Source of the DNA: Gemmatimonadaceae bacterium
Lineage (GTDB): Bacteria; Gemmatimonadota; Gemmatimonadetes; Gemmatimonadales; Gemmatimonadaceae
DNA length: 64,000 nucleotides
Direction of reading: 5' to 3'
Assembly (NCBI GenBank): GCA_019637355.1
Contig: JAHBVT010000001.1
Span: 434,001 to 498,000, forward strand
How positions within the stretch are numbered: the first letter of the stretch is position 1; each line of letters starts with the position of its first letter. Shown here piece after piece: positions 7,740 through 16,666 of this stretch. The notes under the pieces are model-generated. The model was not told the DNA's origin and searched no databases. It saw nothing but the letters and a program-made list of their open reading frames with translations. Both the position numbers and the translations under genes were made by a program.

Positions 7740-9416
7740 ATGAAGACCATCAGCGAGGAGACATCGGAGCGACGGCTGGCGGTGCTCGAGCCTCGCCGGC
7801 TGCTGAATGGGATATATGTCGGGCGCCTGATCGTCGCGAGTGCCAACTTCGCGTGGGCGCTGCTCTTTGCGCTCTTCGCGGACCCCATCAACACGTTCAT
7901 CGCCGCCTCGGCCTTCGTCACCGCGATGGGCCTGACCGCGGTGTCCTACGTGCGCACCGAGGTCAACCGGCAGCGCGCCGGCGCCGGGTTCCTCTACGCC
8001 CAGTTCGCGCACGACCTGTGGCTGATCACGGCGGTGGTGCACGTGACCGGCGGCGGCGATTCGCAGTTTGCTGCGCTGTACATCCTCGTCAACGCGATGG
8101 CGGCGCTGCTGTTGCCAATCGGCAGCTCGCTCCTGCTCGCGATGCTCGGCTCCGTGCTCTATGTGGGCGACGCCTTTCTCGTGAGCGGCGGTGCGATCAC
8201 GATTCCCCTGCTGTTGCAGCTGGTGGTCTTCGTGCTGGTCGTCGTGGGCACGAGTTACATCGCCGGGCGCCTGCAGGAAGCGGGGCAGGGCCGCGCGCAA
8301 CTGCAGGCGGAGCTGGCGAGCGCGCAGCTCCGTGCGGCGGACATCCTCGCCAACATTCGATCCGGCATCATTACCGTGGACGACCTCGGGCGCCTGCTCT
8401 ACGCGAACCCGGCGGCGGCGCAGTTGCTCGGCATACCGCTAGATGCGCTCGGGACGCCGATGCTGCCCGAGCTGCGCCGCGTCGCGCCGCCCGTGGCGGA
8501 CGCCATCCAGGCGCAGATCGAGGACCGACGCACCAGCGGACGCTCAGAAGCGCGACTCGAGCGCGCCGGCGGCAACGTCCCGATCGGCATCACCACCACC
8601 TCCGTGACCGGCGACCTGCGACCGGTCGGCGGCGCGACCACGGTCATCGTGCAGGACATCTCGGACGAGAAGCGGCTTGAGGCATTGCGCCTCCGCGCGC
8701 AGCGGCTGGAGGCGGTGGCCGAGCTCAGCGCCTCGCTGGCGCACGAGATCAAGAATCCGCTGGCGGCCATCCGCTCGGCGGTCGAGCAGATCGCCGGCCG
8801 TCCCAACGCCACCGGCGACGAGCGCACGCTCGGGGGGTTGATCACGCGCGAGTCGGACCGGCTTTCGCGCCTGCTGAGCGAGTTCCTGGACTTCGCCCGC
8901 GTGCAGGCGGCCCGCCGCGATCCGCTGGACCTGCGCGACGTCGTGCGTGCCGCGACGGCGCTGGCCAAGACGCACCCGGACCGTGCGGACGCGGTCGAGC
9001 TGCTGCTCTCGTTGCCCGAGCAGGCGACGCCGATGGATGGCGACGAAGACCTGCTGCATCGGGCCGTCTTCAACCTCGTGCTGAATGCCTGCCAGGCCAG
9101 TGGAGACGGCGGTCGCGTCGACGTCGCGCTACGCCGAGTGCCGTTGCCGCAACAGCCGGCGGGCCTGCCCTTCAGCGCGGACGCATACGCCATCGAGGTG
9201 ACGGACCGTGGCGAGGGCATCCCGGCCGACATCCAGGACCGTCTCTTCGAACCATTCGCGACGACCAAGGTCGGTGGCAGCGGGCTTGGCCTCGCCGTCG
9301 TGCACCGCGCCATCGAAGCCCATCGCGGCGTGATCCTGGTGGACAGCGATCGCGCCGGCACGCGCTTCACCATCTACTTGCCGACCGAGGCGCAGGCCTC
9401 CGGAGCCGTGGTATGA
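7740..9416 (+). CDS. pilS: PilS-like membrane sensor histidine kinase
   Basis: 558 residues. Residues ~20-175 form about six membrane helices with a short cytoplasmic coiled segment after them. Residues ~195-310 are a PAS domain (IRSGIITVDDLGRLLYANPAAAQLLGI). HisKA has phospho-acceptor His335 in ASLAHEIKNPLAAI. The HATPase domain shows the N box (FNLVLNACQAS), DRGEGIP and GGSGLGLAVV. A six-helix N-terminus plus PAS is the PilS plan. The gene overlaps the next by four bases and sits just upstream of the type IV pilus genes, which supports the PilS call. The ATG follows the -rich GGAG at about 7731. Confidence 0.85.
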   Translation: MKTISEETSERRLAVLEPRRLLNGIYVGRLIVASANFAWALLFALFADPINTFIAASAFVTAMGLTAVSYVRTEVNRQRAGAGFLYAQFAHDLWLITAVVHVTGGGDSQFAALYILVNAMAALLLPIGSSLLLAMLGSVLYVGDAFLVSGGAITIPLLLQLVVFVLVVVGTSYIAGRLQEAGQGRAQLQAELASAQLRAADILANIRSGIITVDDLGRLLYANPAAAQLLGIPLDALGTPMLPELRRVAPPVADAIQAQIEDRRTSGRSEARLERAGGNVPIGITTTSVTGDLRPVGGATTVIVQDISDEKRLEALRLRAQRLEAVAELSASLAHEIKNPLAAIRSAVEQIAGRPNATGDERTLGGLITRESDRLSRLLSEFLDFARVQAARRDPLDLRDVVRAATALAKTHPDRADAVELLLSLPEQATPMDGDEDLLHRAVFNLVLNACQASGDGGRVDVALRRVPLPQQPAGLPFSADAYAIEVTDRGEGIPADIQDRLFEPFATTKVGGSGLGLAVVHRAIEAHRGVILVDSDRAGTRFTIYLPTEAQASGAVV

Positions 9417-10789
9417 CCGACCCCGCCCGCCGTCCCACCGTGCTCGTCGTCGACGACGAATCGGGCATTCTCCAGACCCTGGAGATCCTGCTGCGCGCCG
9501 AGGGCTTTGAGGTACACCCGGCGCACGGCGGCAAGGCCGCGCTCGAGCGCATTCCGCAACTGACGCCCGACATCATCATCTCGGACGTGCGGATGCCCGG
9601 TGTCACCGGCGTGGACGTGCTCAACGCGGCACGCGAGCACGATGCGGAGGTGCCGGTGATCCTGATGACGGCGCAGGCCACGCTGCAGACGGCGATGCAG
9701 GCCGTGAACGCCGGTGCCTTCTATTACATCCAGAAACCGTTCCGCAACGACGAGTTGCTGGCGATCCTGCGCCGTGCGGCCGAGCATCGGGCGCTGCGGT
9801 TGGAGAACAAGTCGCTCAAGCGCGAGATCCGTCGCCGCGAACGGCGGGGCGCGGGCGCTCCGGTCGGTACGCACCGGGCGTGGATCGACGCATTGTCGTT
9901 GGCCGAGGCCGTGGCCCACACGGAGAGCACGGTACTCATCACCGGCGAGTCGGGCACGGGCAAGGAAGTCGTGGCACGCTACATCCACGAGCTTTCGCCC
10001 CGTGCCGAAGCGTCGTTCCTGAGCATCAACTGCGGCGCGTTGCCGGAAGGGCTGCTCGAGAGCGAGCTCTTCGGCCACGTGAAGGGTTCTTTCACCGGTG
10101 CAGTCAAGGACAAAGACGGCCTCTTTAGCGCCGCGGCCGGCGGCACCTTCTTCCTCGACGAGATCGGTGAGACCACGCCGGCCACGCAGGTGAAGCTGCT
10201 CCGCGTGCTGCAGCACCGCGAGGTGATTCCGGTGGGCGCCACCGAGGCGGTACCGATCGATACGCGGATCATCGCCGCGACCAATCGCGACCTCGAGGAG
10301 GAGATCAAGCGCGGCGGCTTCCGGCGCGACCTGTTCTACCGTCTGAACGTCATCGCCATCCACCTGCCGCCGCTGCGCGATCGCCGCGAGGACATCCCCT
10401 TGCTCGCGGAGGCCTTCTTGCAGCGCGGCGGAGAGCAGCGCAACGAGGCGCCGAAGCAACTCTCGGCCGAGGCGGCCGAGGCGTTGCTGGCCTATAACTG
10501 GCCGGGCAACGTGCGCGAGCTCGAGAATGCGTTGGAGCGAGCGCTCATCCTCACCACCGGCCCGACGATCGGCCTCGGCGCGCTTCCCGAACGCATCACC
10601 GAGCGCCGCAGTGAGCCGCTCATCACTGAACGCGTCGCGGCCAACCCGACGCTCGAGCTGATTGAGCGCGCGTACATCACGTGGGTGCTGCAGAGCGAAC
10701 AGGGCAACAAGACACGCGCGGCCGAGGTGCTGGGCATCGATCCGTCGACGCTGCACCGCAAGCTCTCGCGCTACGGAGGCGACGCGTGA
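9413..10789 (+). CDS. pilR: PilR-like sigma-54-dependent response regulator
   Basis: 458 residues in NtrC order: receiver (VLVVDDE, phospho-acceptor Asp58 in IIISDVRMPG), AAA+ domain (Walker A GESGTGKE, Walker B GGTFFLDEIGE), and a C-terminal Fis-type helix-turn-helix (NKTRAAEVLGIDPSTLHRKL). The sigma-54 contact loop reads GSFTGA (residues 225-230) instead of the usual GAFTGA. It should activate sigma-54 RNA polymerase when phosphorylated by the adjacent kinase. A -24/-12 element upstream of pilA, 4.2 kb downstream, is the natural target. Confidence 0.88.
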   Translation: MTDPARRPTVLVVDDESGILQTLEILLRAEGFEVHPAHGGKAALERIPQLTPDIIISDVRMPGVTGVDVLNAAREHDAEVPVILMTAQATLQTAMQAVNAGAFYYIQKPFRNDELLAILRRAAEHRALRLENKSLKREIRRRERRGAGAPVGTHRAWIDALSLAEAVAHTESTVLITGESGTGKEVVARYIHELSPRAEASFLSINCGALPEGLLESELFGHVKGSFTGAVKDKDGLFSAAAGGTFFLDEIGETTPATQVKLLRVLQHREVIPVGATEAVPIDTRIIAATNRDLEEEIKRGGFRRDLFYRLNVIAIHLPPLRDRREDIPLLAEAFLQRGGEQRNEAPKQLSAEAAEALLAYNWPGNVRELENALERALILTTGPTIGLGALPERITERRSEPLITERVAANPTLELIERAYITWVLQSEQGNKTRAAEVLGIDPSTLHRKLSRYGGDA

Positions 10790-12354
10790 GCGGGCCGCTG
10801 GACAAGGATCTCTGGCGGGCGGCGGCGCTCGCGGCCATCGGCGCGACGACGGCTGCGCTCTTGCTGATGACCAGCGACCTGATCGGGTTCTTCTTCGACG
10901 ATGCCATCTATGCGCTCACGGCGCAGGCCATCGCCGACGGGCACGGCTTCACATATATGCACCTCCCGGGCCATCCGCCGGCCATCCACTACCCGCCGCT
11001 GTGGCCGCTGCTGCTCTCGCTGGGCTTCATCCTCGGCCCGGAGTTCCCGCAGAACGCCGGTTGGCTGCGCCTGATGAACCCGGTGATCATCGGTGGCGCG
11101 GCGGCGCTCGCGACCTTCTACGTCATTCGCGTACTCGGCTTCCGACCGCGTGCGGCGCTCGGCGTCGTGCTGCTCGGCTTCATCAGCGTGCAGGTGCAGT
11201 TCTTGGTGAACACGATCCTCTCGGAGCCGTTTTTCCTGTTGTGGTTCTTCGCGGCGCTGCTGCTGGCGGAGCGGGCGCGTACGCGCGGGACGGCCACGGA
11301 CTGGGCCTTGCTCGGCGTGGCCGTCGGCTGCGCGGTGCTCACGCGCACCTTGGGTTTCGCACTCGTGCTGGCGGTCCTGAGCGTGGCGGTGCTGGATCGG
11401 CAGTGGCGCGGCGGCGCGGTCTTCGCGGCGGCACTGGGACTGACGCTGCTGCCCTGGCAACTCTTTGTCTGGCGCGTGGCGCCGGGATTCCCGCCCGAGA
11501 TCGCCGGGTCGTACGGCAACTATCTCAGTTTCGTGACGCGCGGCTACGTCGAAGGCGGGTTGACGGTGGTCAGTGAGGTGGTGATGAAGAACCTGCGGGA
11601 CAGCTGGGACTTCATCGGCGTGCCATTGCAACCCTTCGGTGGTGTGCCGTGGCGGTTCCCGCTGGGCGCATTGGCCGTCCTGGCCCTGCTGGGCGGTTGC
11701 ATCGCAAGCCTGTGGCGTCCCGCCGAGCGCGTGCTGGCGCTCGCGACGCTCGGGTACATCGCGGCGGTGATCGTATGGCCATTTCACGTGGAGCGCTTCT
11801 ACTGGGGCCTCTGGCCCGCGTTCATCATCTTGGTCGCGCTTGGGATCCGCGCCCTGTTGGCCTGGGGTGGCAGGCTGGCGCCGCTGCCTCGGCGGCTCGC
11901 GATGGGCGCGGCTGTCACGCTGGGCGGCGTCTTGGCCGTGGGCAACATCGCGTACAACGTGAACGGCCTCAACAAGGGACACGTGTCCTTGGCGCCCGGC
12001 GTGATGACCAACCGCAACCTGCCGATGCTGCGCTACATCAACTCCCGCGAGGACTTCCGAGACAAGGTCGTCTCGGCAGACGTCGCGTCGATGGCGTCGC
12101 TGTACTCGGGGCTCGAACTCATACCCACCGGCGACCTGCGGGTGACCGACCACGTGCGCGGGGCGAACGTTCAGGAATCGGCGAACCGGCTCGTGGCCAT
12201 CGACGCGCGGTATCGTCCCGAGGTGTTCGTGTTCCTGCGCGGGCCGGGAATGGCGCGCGTGATGCCGCTGGCCACGTTCGCGGATGGTCGTACGTTCGTC
12301 GAGGTTCCGTCCGGTGACTCGGCGATCCAACTCTTTGAGCTCGAGGCTCCCTGA
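10786..12354 (+). CDS. GT-C-fold membrane glycosyltransferase (GT39/83-like)
   Basis: 522 residues from GTG 10786, which overlaps the pilR stop (GTGA). About ten membrane helices. The first external loop has the acidic pair of GT-C enzymes (GFFFDDAIYALTAQAIADGH), followed by HYPPLWPLLLSLGF. A soluble C-terminal part of ~130 residues follows the last helix. GT-C enzymes use a polyprenyl-phosphate sugar and act on the periplasmic side. It is translationally coupled to a polyprenyl-phosphate-sugar-synthase-like GT2 and a TMTC-like protein. The acceptor is unknown; the location suggests the pilin. Confidence 0.75.
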   Translation: MSGPLDKDLWRAAALAAIGATTAALLLMTSDLIGFFFDDAIYALTAQAIADGHGFTYMHLPGHPPAIHYPPLWPLLLSLGFILGPEFPQNAGWLRLMNPVIIGGAAALATFYVIRVLGFRPRAALGVVLLGFISVQVQFLVNTILSEPFFLLWFFAALLLAERARTRGTATDWALLGVAVGCAVLTRTLGFALVLAVLSVAVLDRQWRGGAVFAAALGLTLLPWQLFVWRVAPGFPPEIAGSYGNYLSFVTRGYVEGGLTVVSEVVMKNLRDSWDFIGVPLQPFGGVPWRFPLGALAVLALLGGCIASLWRPAERVLALATLGYIAAVIVWPFHVERFYWGLWPAFIILVALGIRALLAWGGRLAPLPRRLAMGAAVTLGGVLAVGNIAYNVNGLNKGHVSLAPGVMTNRNLPMLRYINSREDFRDKVVSADVASMASLYSGLELIPTGDLRVTDHVRGANVQESANRLVAIDARYRPEVFVFLRGPGMARVMPLATFADGRTFVEVPSGDSAIQLFELEAP

Positions 12355-13097
12355 TGCGCGAAGGTCCCTCCGTTCCGCCCCGCGCCCTCACACCGGTCGC
12401 GACCGATGCCCTGGTGCTGTCCGTCCTCATCCCCGTCTACAACGAGCGGCATACGATCGCCCGCATCCTCGATGCGGTGCACGCCGTGCCGGTGCACAAG
12501 CAGGTTATCTGTGTCAACGACTGCTCCACCGACGGGACGGCGGAGATCTTGGCGGACCTGCACACGCAGGGACGCATCGACCTGCTGCTCACGCACGAAG
12601 TGAACCGGGGCAAAGGCGCGGCCATCCGCACGGCGCTGGCAGCCAGCACGGGGAATGTCGTCATCGTGCAGGACGGTGACCTCGAGTATGACCCGGCTGA
12701 CTGGACGACCATCCTCGGTCCCATCCGCGAGGGCAAGGCCGACGCCGTCTTCGGCTCACGCTTCCTCGGTGGCCCGCACCGCGTGCTGTACTACTGGCAC
12801 TCGATGGGCAACAAGGTGCTGACGACCTTCAGCAATATGATGACCAACCTCAACCTCACGGATATGGAGACTTGCTACAAGGCGATTCGTGGGGACCTCG
12901 CGCGTTCGCTGCACCTGACCAGCAACCGTTTCGGTTTCGAGCCCGAGGTCACGGCGCGCTTGGCGCAGGCCAACGCGCGCATCTGGGAAGTGCCGATCTC
13001 CTACTCGGGCCGCACCTACGCCGAAGGCAAGAAGATCGGCTGGCGCGACGGCGTCGCCGCCATCTGGCACATCTTCCGATTCAACCTCTCGCGATGA
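12354..13097 (+). CDS. GT2 glycosyltransferase, polyprenyl-phosphate mannose/glucose synthase-like
   Basis: 247 residues. The DPM1-like GT2 catalytic domain fills nearly the whole protein: LIPVYNERHTIARIL, VNDCSTDGT, RGKGAAIRTAL, the DxD-type VIVQDGDLEYDP, GSRFLGG and TDMETCYKAI. No membrane anchor is visible. Such enzymes load a sugar from a nucleotide donor onto a polyprenyl phosphate on the cytoplasmic side. The ATG overlaps the previous stop by one base (TGATG). Together with its GT-C neighbours it forms a donor-synthesis plus transfer set. Confidence 0.85.
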   Translation: MREGPSVPPRALTPVATDALVLSVLIPVYNERHTIARILDAVHAVPVHKQVICVNDCSTDGTAEILADLHTQGRIDLLLTHEVNRGKGAAIRTALAASTGNVVIVQDGDLEYDPADWTTILGPIREGKADAVFGSRFLGGPHRVLYYWHSMGNKVLTTFSNMMTNLNLTDMETCYKAIRGDLARSLHLTSNRFGFEPEVTARLAQANARIWEVPISYSGRTYAEGKKIGWRDGVAAIWHIFRFNLSR

Positions 13098-14824
13098 ACA
13101 CGGACGCGCCTTCGGGCGCCGGGCCACGGCTCCCGCTGGCGATCGTCCTGGTGGTGCTCGCGGCGCTGCTGGCGTCGGCGGCGTCGCTGGGCAACGGCTT
13201 CGCACTCGACGACCTGCCGATGATCGTGGACAACCCGCGCATCCGCTCGCTGGCCGATCCGCTGGGATTCTTCGAGGGCACCTACTGGACCACGCCCGGC
13301 CTGCGCGCCGCCGCCTGGCGCCCGCTCACCTTGCTGGCCTTCGCCGTGCAGTACGCCATCGGCGACGGGACCCCGCTGGCCTTCCACGTCACCAGCGTGG
13401 CGCTCAATGCGGCGGTGGCGGTGGCGGTGCTGGCGTTCTTGCGCGCGCTGCTGCCGACCGGAGCGGCGCTGATCGGGGCGCTGCTCTTCGCCGTGCATCC
13501 GGTGCACGTCGAGGCCGTCGCCAACGTGGTCGGCCAGGCGGAACTCTGGGTGGCGCTGTTCGTGGTCGCGGCGCTGGCGCTATACGCGCGCGCACGGCGG
13601 CGCGACGCGTTGGGCCTCCCCGCGATGCTGGGCATCCTGCTGTGCTTCGCGCTCGCGCTCGGCTTCAAGGAACACGCGCTGGTGCTGCCGGCCTTGCTAC
13701 TGGCACTCGAACTGCTGGTGCTGCGTCGCAGCCACGCGCCGGCGTCCGACGGCTGGCGGCGCATTCGTGCACTGCACTATGCCCTGGCAGCGCTGGCCGT
13801 ACTCTGGTTCGTCACGCAGATGGAGCAAGTAGGTGGCGTGAACGCCGGCTCCCCGCACGCCGCGCTCGCCGGCCGCGGGATGCTCGAGCGCTCGTGGATT
13901 ATGCTCGCGCTCGTCCCGGAGTTCGCGCGCCTGTTCCTCTGGCCGGCGCGGCTCTATGCGGACTATGCGCCGCAACTGGTCCCCGTATTGCCGACGCCGT
14001 CCGGGACCCACGTTTGGGGTGCGCTCGGTGTCGCCGGGTGGGCCACGGCCCTCATCGCGACGTGGCGCCGCTGGCCGGTCGTCGCGCTGGGGCTGGTCTG
14101 GTTGCCAATCTCACTCGCCCTCGTGGCCAACGTGCTCGTGCCCACCGGAATCCTGCTCGCGGAACGCACGCTGCTGCTGCCGTCGGTTGGCGTGGTGCTG
14201 AGCGTGGCGGCGGCTGGAGCCGCGCTTTGGCCGCGCCTCGGCACACTGCCGCCGGGCGTCCCGCGCGTGACGCTCGTGGCCACGCTGGGCCTCGTCGTGC
14301 TCGGCGCGTCGCACAGCGCGCAGCGCAGCCTCGCGTGGAAGGACAACCTCACCCTCGTGACCACGCTGGTGACCGACGCGCCCCAGTCGTCGCGCGCGCA
14401 GTTCTGGCTCGCCGACGAACTGATTCAGCAACAGGAGCTGGCCGCGGGCGAAGTCGCCCTGCGCCGTGCGATGGCCCTGTGGCCGGAGTATCCCAACGTT
14501 CCGCTCGCGCTTGCCGCGACGTATCAGTCCACCGGCCACTGCGATGCCGCGCTGCCGCTGTTCGAGCGGGTCATCGTCCTCGATCCTACCAACGCGTCGG
14601 CGCACTTCGGCTACGCCGGCTGCCTGCTCAACCTCGGGCGGTTCACTGACGCGAGGATGGAATCGCTGCGGGGGGCGGCCAAAGCGCGAAGCGCGACCGC
14701 GTTCCGGATTGTGCTCTACGCGGCCGACTCGGCCCTAGCGGCCACCGACAGCGTACGTGGGAACAACTTCTGGCTCCGGCGGCAGGCGCAGCAGGCGGGT
14801 CGAACGCCGGGCCCCGGGGCCTGA
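13094..14824 (+). CDS. TMTC-like membrane protein with TPR domain
   Basis: 576 residues, start overlapping the previous stop (ATGA). An N-terminal GT-C-like membrane part of about 10-11 helices carries FALDDLPMIVDNPRI in the first loop and HPVHVEAVANVVGQAELW, both hallmarks of the TMTC family of O-mannosyltransferases. The last ~130 residues hold two to three TPR units (e.g. AGEVALRRAMALWPEYPN, CDAALPLFERVIVLDPTNASAHFGYAGCLLNLGRF). In animals TMTC1-4 transfer mannose from dolichyl-phosphate to proteins; a matching role here is inference. The gene lies right before the pilA promoter. Confidence 0.75.
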   Translation: MNTDAPSGAGPRLPLAIVLVVLAALLASAASLGNGFALDDLPMIVDNPRIRSLADPLGFFEGTYWTTPGLRAAAWRPLTLLAFAVQYAIGDGTPLAFHVTSVALNAAVAVAVLAFLRALLPTGAALIGALLFAVHPVHVEAVANVVGQAELWVALFVVAALALYARARRRDALGLPAMLGILLCFALALGFKEHALVLPALLLALELLVLRRSHAPASDGWRRIRALHYALAALAVLWFVTQMEQVGGVNAGSPHAALAGRGMLERSWIMLALVPEFARLFLWPARLYADYAPQLVPVLPTPSGTHVWGALGVAGWATALIATWRRWPVVALGLVWLPISLALVANVLVPTGILLAERTLLLPSVGVVLSVAAAGAALWPRLGTLPPGVPRVTLVATLGLVVLGASHSAQRSLAWKDNLTLVTTLVTDAPQSSRAQFWLADELIQQQELAAGEVALRRAMALWPEYPNVPLALAATYQSTGHCDAALPLFERVIVLDPTNASAHFGYAGCLLNLGRFTDARMESLRGAAKARSATAFRIVLYAADSALAATDSVRGNNFWLRRQAQQAGRTPGPGA

Positions 14825-14954
14825 TTCGGGGAGCGGGGACTGCTCCGGGGCCTGCAACGGCTCGGGCAATTCGCCCACGTCGCCCCTGCTCGGGCTTCTG
14901 GTAGACGATGCGTAACACGTTGTTCCACTTACGTTTGAGAGCGAGCTGGACGGA

Positions 14955-14969
14955 TGGCAAGCCTCTTGC
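14955..14969 (+). promoter_or_regulatory. Sigma-54 (-24/-12) promoter of pilA
   Basis: TGGCAAGCCTCTTGC matches the sigma-54 consensus TGGCACG-N4-TTGC at all fixed positions but one, with the required GG-N10-GC spacing. Transcription would start near 14980, giving a leader of about 54 bases. Upstream, CGTAA (14911-14915) and TTACG (14929-14933) are inverted and could be activator half-sites; that part is weak. Confidence 0.82.
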
Positions 14970-15033
14970 GTAAGTTTGTGACGGACACTGATCAGTCCCC
15001 GTAGGACCCTCACCCGCACCTAGGAGCACCAGG

Positions 15034-15417
15034 ATGCTGCAGAACAAGAAGGGCTTCACCCTGATCGAGCTGCTGATCGTGGTCGTCATCATCGGCATTC
15101 TTGCCGCGATCGCGATCCCGAAGTTCGCCAACACGAAGGAGAAGGCCTACATCGCCTCGATGAAGGCTGACCTCCGTAACCTCGTGACGGCGCAGGAAGC
15201 GTACTTCTCGGATGGCGCTGTCTACGCCGCCTCGCTGGCCGCGCTGGGCAACAACTACGCGTCGTCCACCGGCACGTCGTCGATGGCGATTGCTGCCAAC
15301 TCCGGCCTCGGCTGGTCGGCGATCATCTCGCACACCGCGACGACGGTGACCTGCCGCATCGGTGTCGGCACGAACGTGACCTCGCCTGATGGCGAGGGCG
15401 AGCCGACCTGCCGCTAA
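15034..15417 (+). CDS. pilA: Type IV pilin
   Basis: 127 residues. A short basic leader MLQNKKG precedes FTLIELLIVVVIIGILAAIA, with prepilin peptidase cleavage after Gly7 and Glu5 of the mature form present. The C-terminal globular part is Ser/Thr-rich (SSTGTSSMAIAANSG) and has two cysteines (TCRIGV and the penultimate residue) that could form the usual D-loop disulfide. AGGAG (15021-15025) precedes the ATG. It is expressed as a single gene between the sigma-54 promoter and a strong terminator, as expected for the major subunit. Confidence 0.93.
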   Translation: MLQNKKGFTLIELLIVVVIIGILAAIAIPKFANTKEKAYIASMKADLRNLVTAQEAYFSDGAVYAASLAALGNNYASSTGTSSMAIAANSGLGWSAIISHTATTVTCRIGVGTNVTSPDGEGEPTCR

Positions 15418-15435
15418 GTCGTTCCACTGTATGAC

Positions 15436-15475
15436 CACGAGGGCCGGACGCCAACGTCCGGCCCTCGTGCTTTCC
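15436..15475 (+). terminator. Intrinsic terminator after pilA
   Basis: A perfect 15-bp stem (CACGAGGGCCGGACG and its complement) with loop CCAA is followed by CTTTCC. It separates highly expressed pilA from the minor pseudopilin operon. Confidence 0.88.
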
Positions 15476-15521
15476 TCCCCATCCGCAATATGGCGATGGG
15501 GCCTCAGGCGTCGGGCCACGC

Positions 15522-15527
15522 TAGTCT
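15522..15527 (+). promoter_or_regulatory. -10 box of leaderless minor pilin operon
   Basis: TAGTCT ends six bases before the ATG at 15534, and no Shine-Dalgarno sequence is present. This gives the pseudopilin genes a promoter of their own after the pilA terminator. Confidence 0.5.
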
Positions 15528-15533
15528 CGGCCA

Positions 15534-15884
15534 ATGCGAACCCGGCCCGGCGTCTCCCTCGTCGAAGTCCTCGTCGCCGCGACCCTGCTCGCGGTCGGCA
15601 TCGGTGGCACGCTGCAGTCATTGTTGCTGAGCGCGCAGTTACGGCACTCGGCCGACCTCCGCGAGGCCGCCGCCGGCTACGCGCTCGACCGCCTCGCGTG
15701 GTTCGAGGCGCGGGCCTGCGTCCAGGCCGACACGGCCGCCGTCGAGCCCAAGGCCCCGGGCATTGAACTGCGCTGGCAGCTCCGCGCGACGGATGTCGAG
15801 CGTCGACTGCTCCTCGAGGTCCACACCGACCTGAAGCCGCCGCGCGCGCCAATCCGCCTGCACGCCGAGGCGCGATGCGAGTGA
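15534..15884 (+). CDS. Minor pseudopilin, PilV/GspI-like
   Basis: 116 residues with a prepilin N-terminus: leader MRTRPG, then VSLVEVLVAATLLAVGIGG with the conserved Glu5. The small C-terminal domain (LRWQLRATDVERRLLLEVHT) resembles PilV/GspI-type minor pilins. It overlaps the next gene by ten bases. Minor pilins form the tip complex that starts pilus assembly. Confidence 0.8.
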   Translation: MRTRPGVSLVEVLVAATLLAVGIGGTLQSLLLSAQLRHSADLREAAAGYALDRLAWFEARACVQADTAAVEPKAPGIELRWQLRATDVERRLLLEVHTDLKPPRAPIRLHAEARCE

Positions 15885-16666
15885 GACGCGGTCACACCCT
15901 CGTGGAAGCGCTCTGCGCCTTGGCGCTTGGCGGCGTCCTGGCCGCAGCATCCGGGCTGGCGCTGACATCGGCACGAGCGGCGCTCGAACGCGCCGAAGCC
16001 CGAGAGCTCGGCGGGCGCGCCGAACGCGAGGCGGCGGGCATCGTCGGCAAGGCCATCGCATCCGGCGCCCACCTCGAACAGTTGGGTGACACGGCGGTGG
16101 AGCTGGACGTGCTCATCGCGACCGGCGTGGTCTGCGCCACCGAGCTGCGCGCCGTGGTGCTCCCCGCCTTGCGCCCGCAGTCCGGCAGCGTGCCGACCGC
16201 CGTTGCGTTGTTCCCGGCGCCGGATGACATCGTGGAGATCCGGCAGTTCGGCAGCGTGGCCGGAGGCGCCTGGTGGTCCGCCTTGGTGGACTCGGCCGCC
16301 GAACGCAAGCTGTCTGTCCACTGCCGCGCCGAAGACGGCTGGCGGGACGCGACTGACGATGCTCCGCTGTTGCGCCTGGTCGTCGGCGACACGGTCCCGG
16401 CGGAACTCGAGCCCGGCGCCGAGATCCGCGTACTGCGACGCGGGCGCTTCGCGCTCTATCACGCAGGCAAGGGCGAGTGGGTGCTCGGCTGGCGACGCTG
16501 CCATCCATATGGCGGGACCTGCAGCAGCATCCAGCCGGTGGCGGGGCCGCTTCGAGCCCCGAGCGCCGGTGGGTTCCGCATCCTGCGCGACGAGGCGGCG
16601 GGCATCTGGGCGGTGCAGAGCGTGGGTGTTGGTGGGCGCGGGGCGCGCACCGAGGTGCCGCGGTGA
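15875..16666 (+). CDS. Minor pseudopilin, PilW/GspJ-like
   Basis: 263 residues with prepilin N-terminus MRVRRG then HTLVEALCALALGGVLAAA, Glu5 present. The long C-terminal domain is beta-rich and contains cysteines (VVCATEL, HCRAEDG, RRCHPYGGTC). Length and position between PilV-like and PilX-like proteins favour a PilW role. The first residue after the cleavage site is His instead of the common Phe/Met. Confidence 0.75.
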   Translation: MRVRRGHTLVEALCALALGGVLAAASGLALTSARAALERAEARELGGRAEREAAGIVGKAIASGAHLEQLGDTAVELDVLIATGVVCATELRAVVLPALRPQSGSVPTAVALFPAPDDIVEIRQFGSVAGGAWWSALVDSAAERKLSVHCRAEDGWRDATDDAPLLRLVVGDTVPAELEPGAEIRVLRRGRFALYHAGKGEWVLGWRRCHPYGGTCSSIQPVAGPLRAPSAGGFRILRDEAAGIWAVQSVGVGGRGARTEVPR

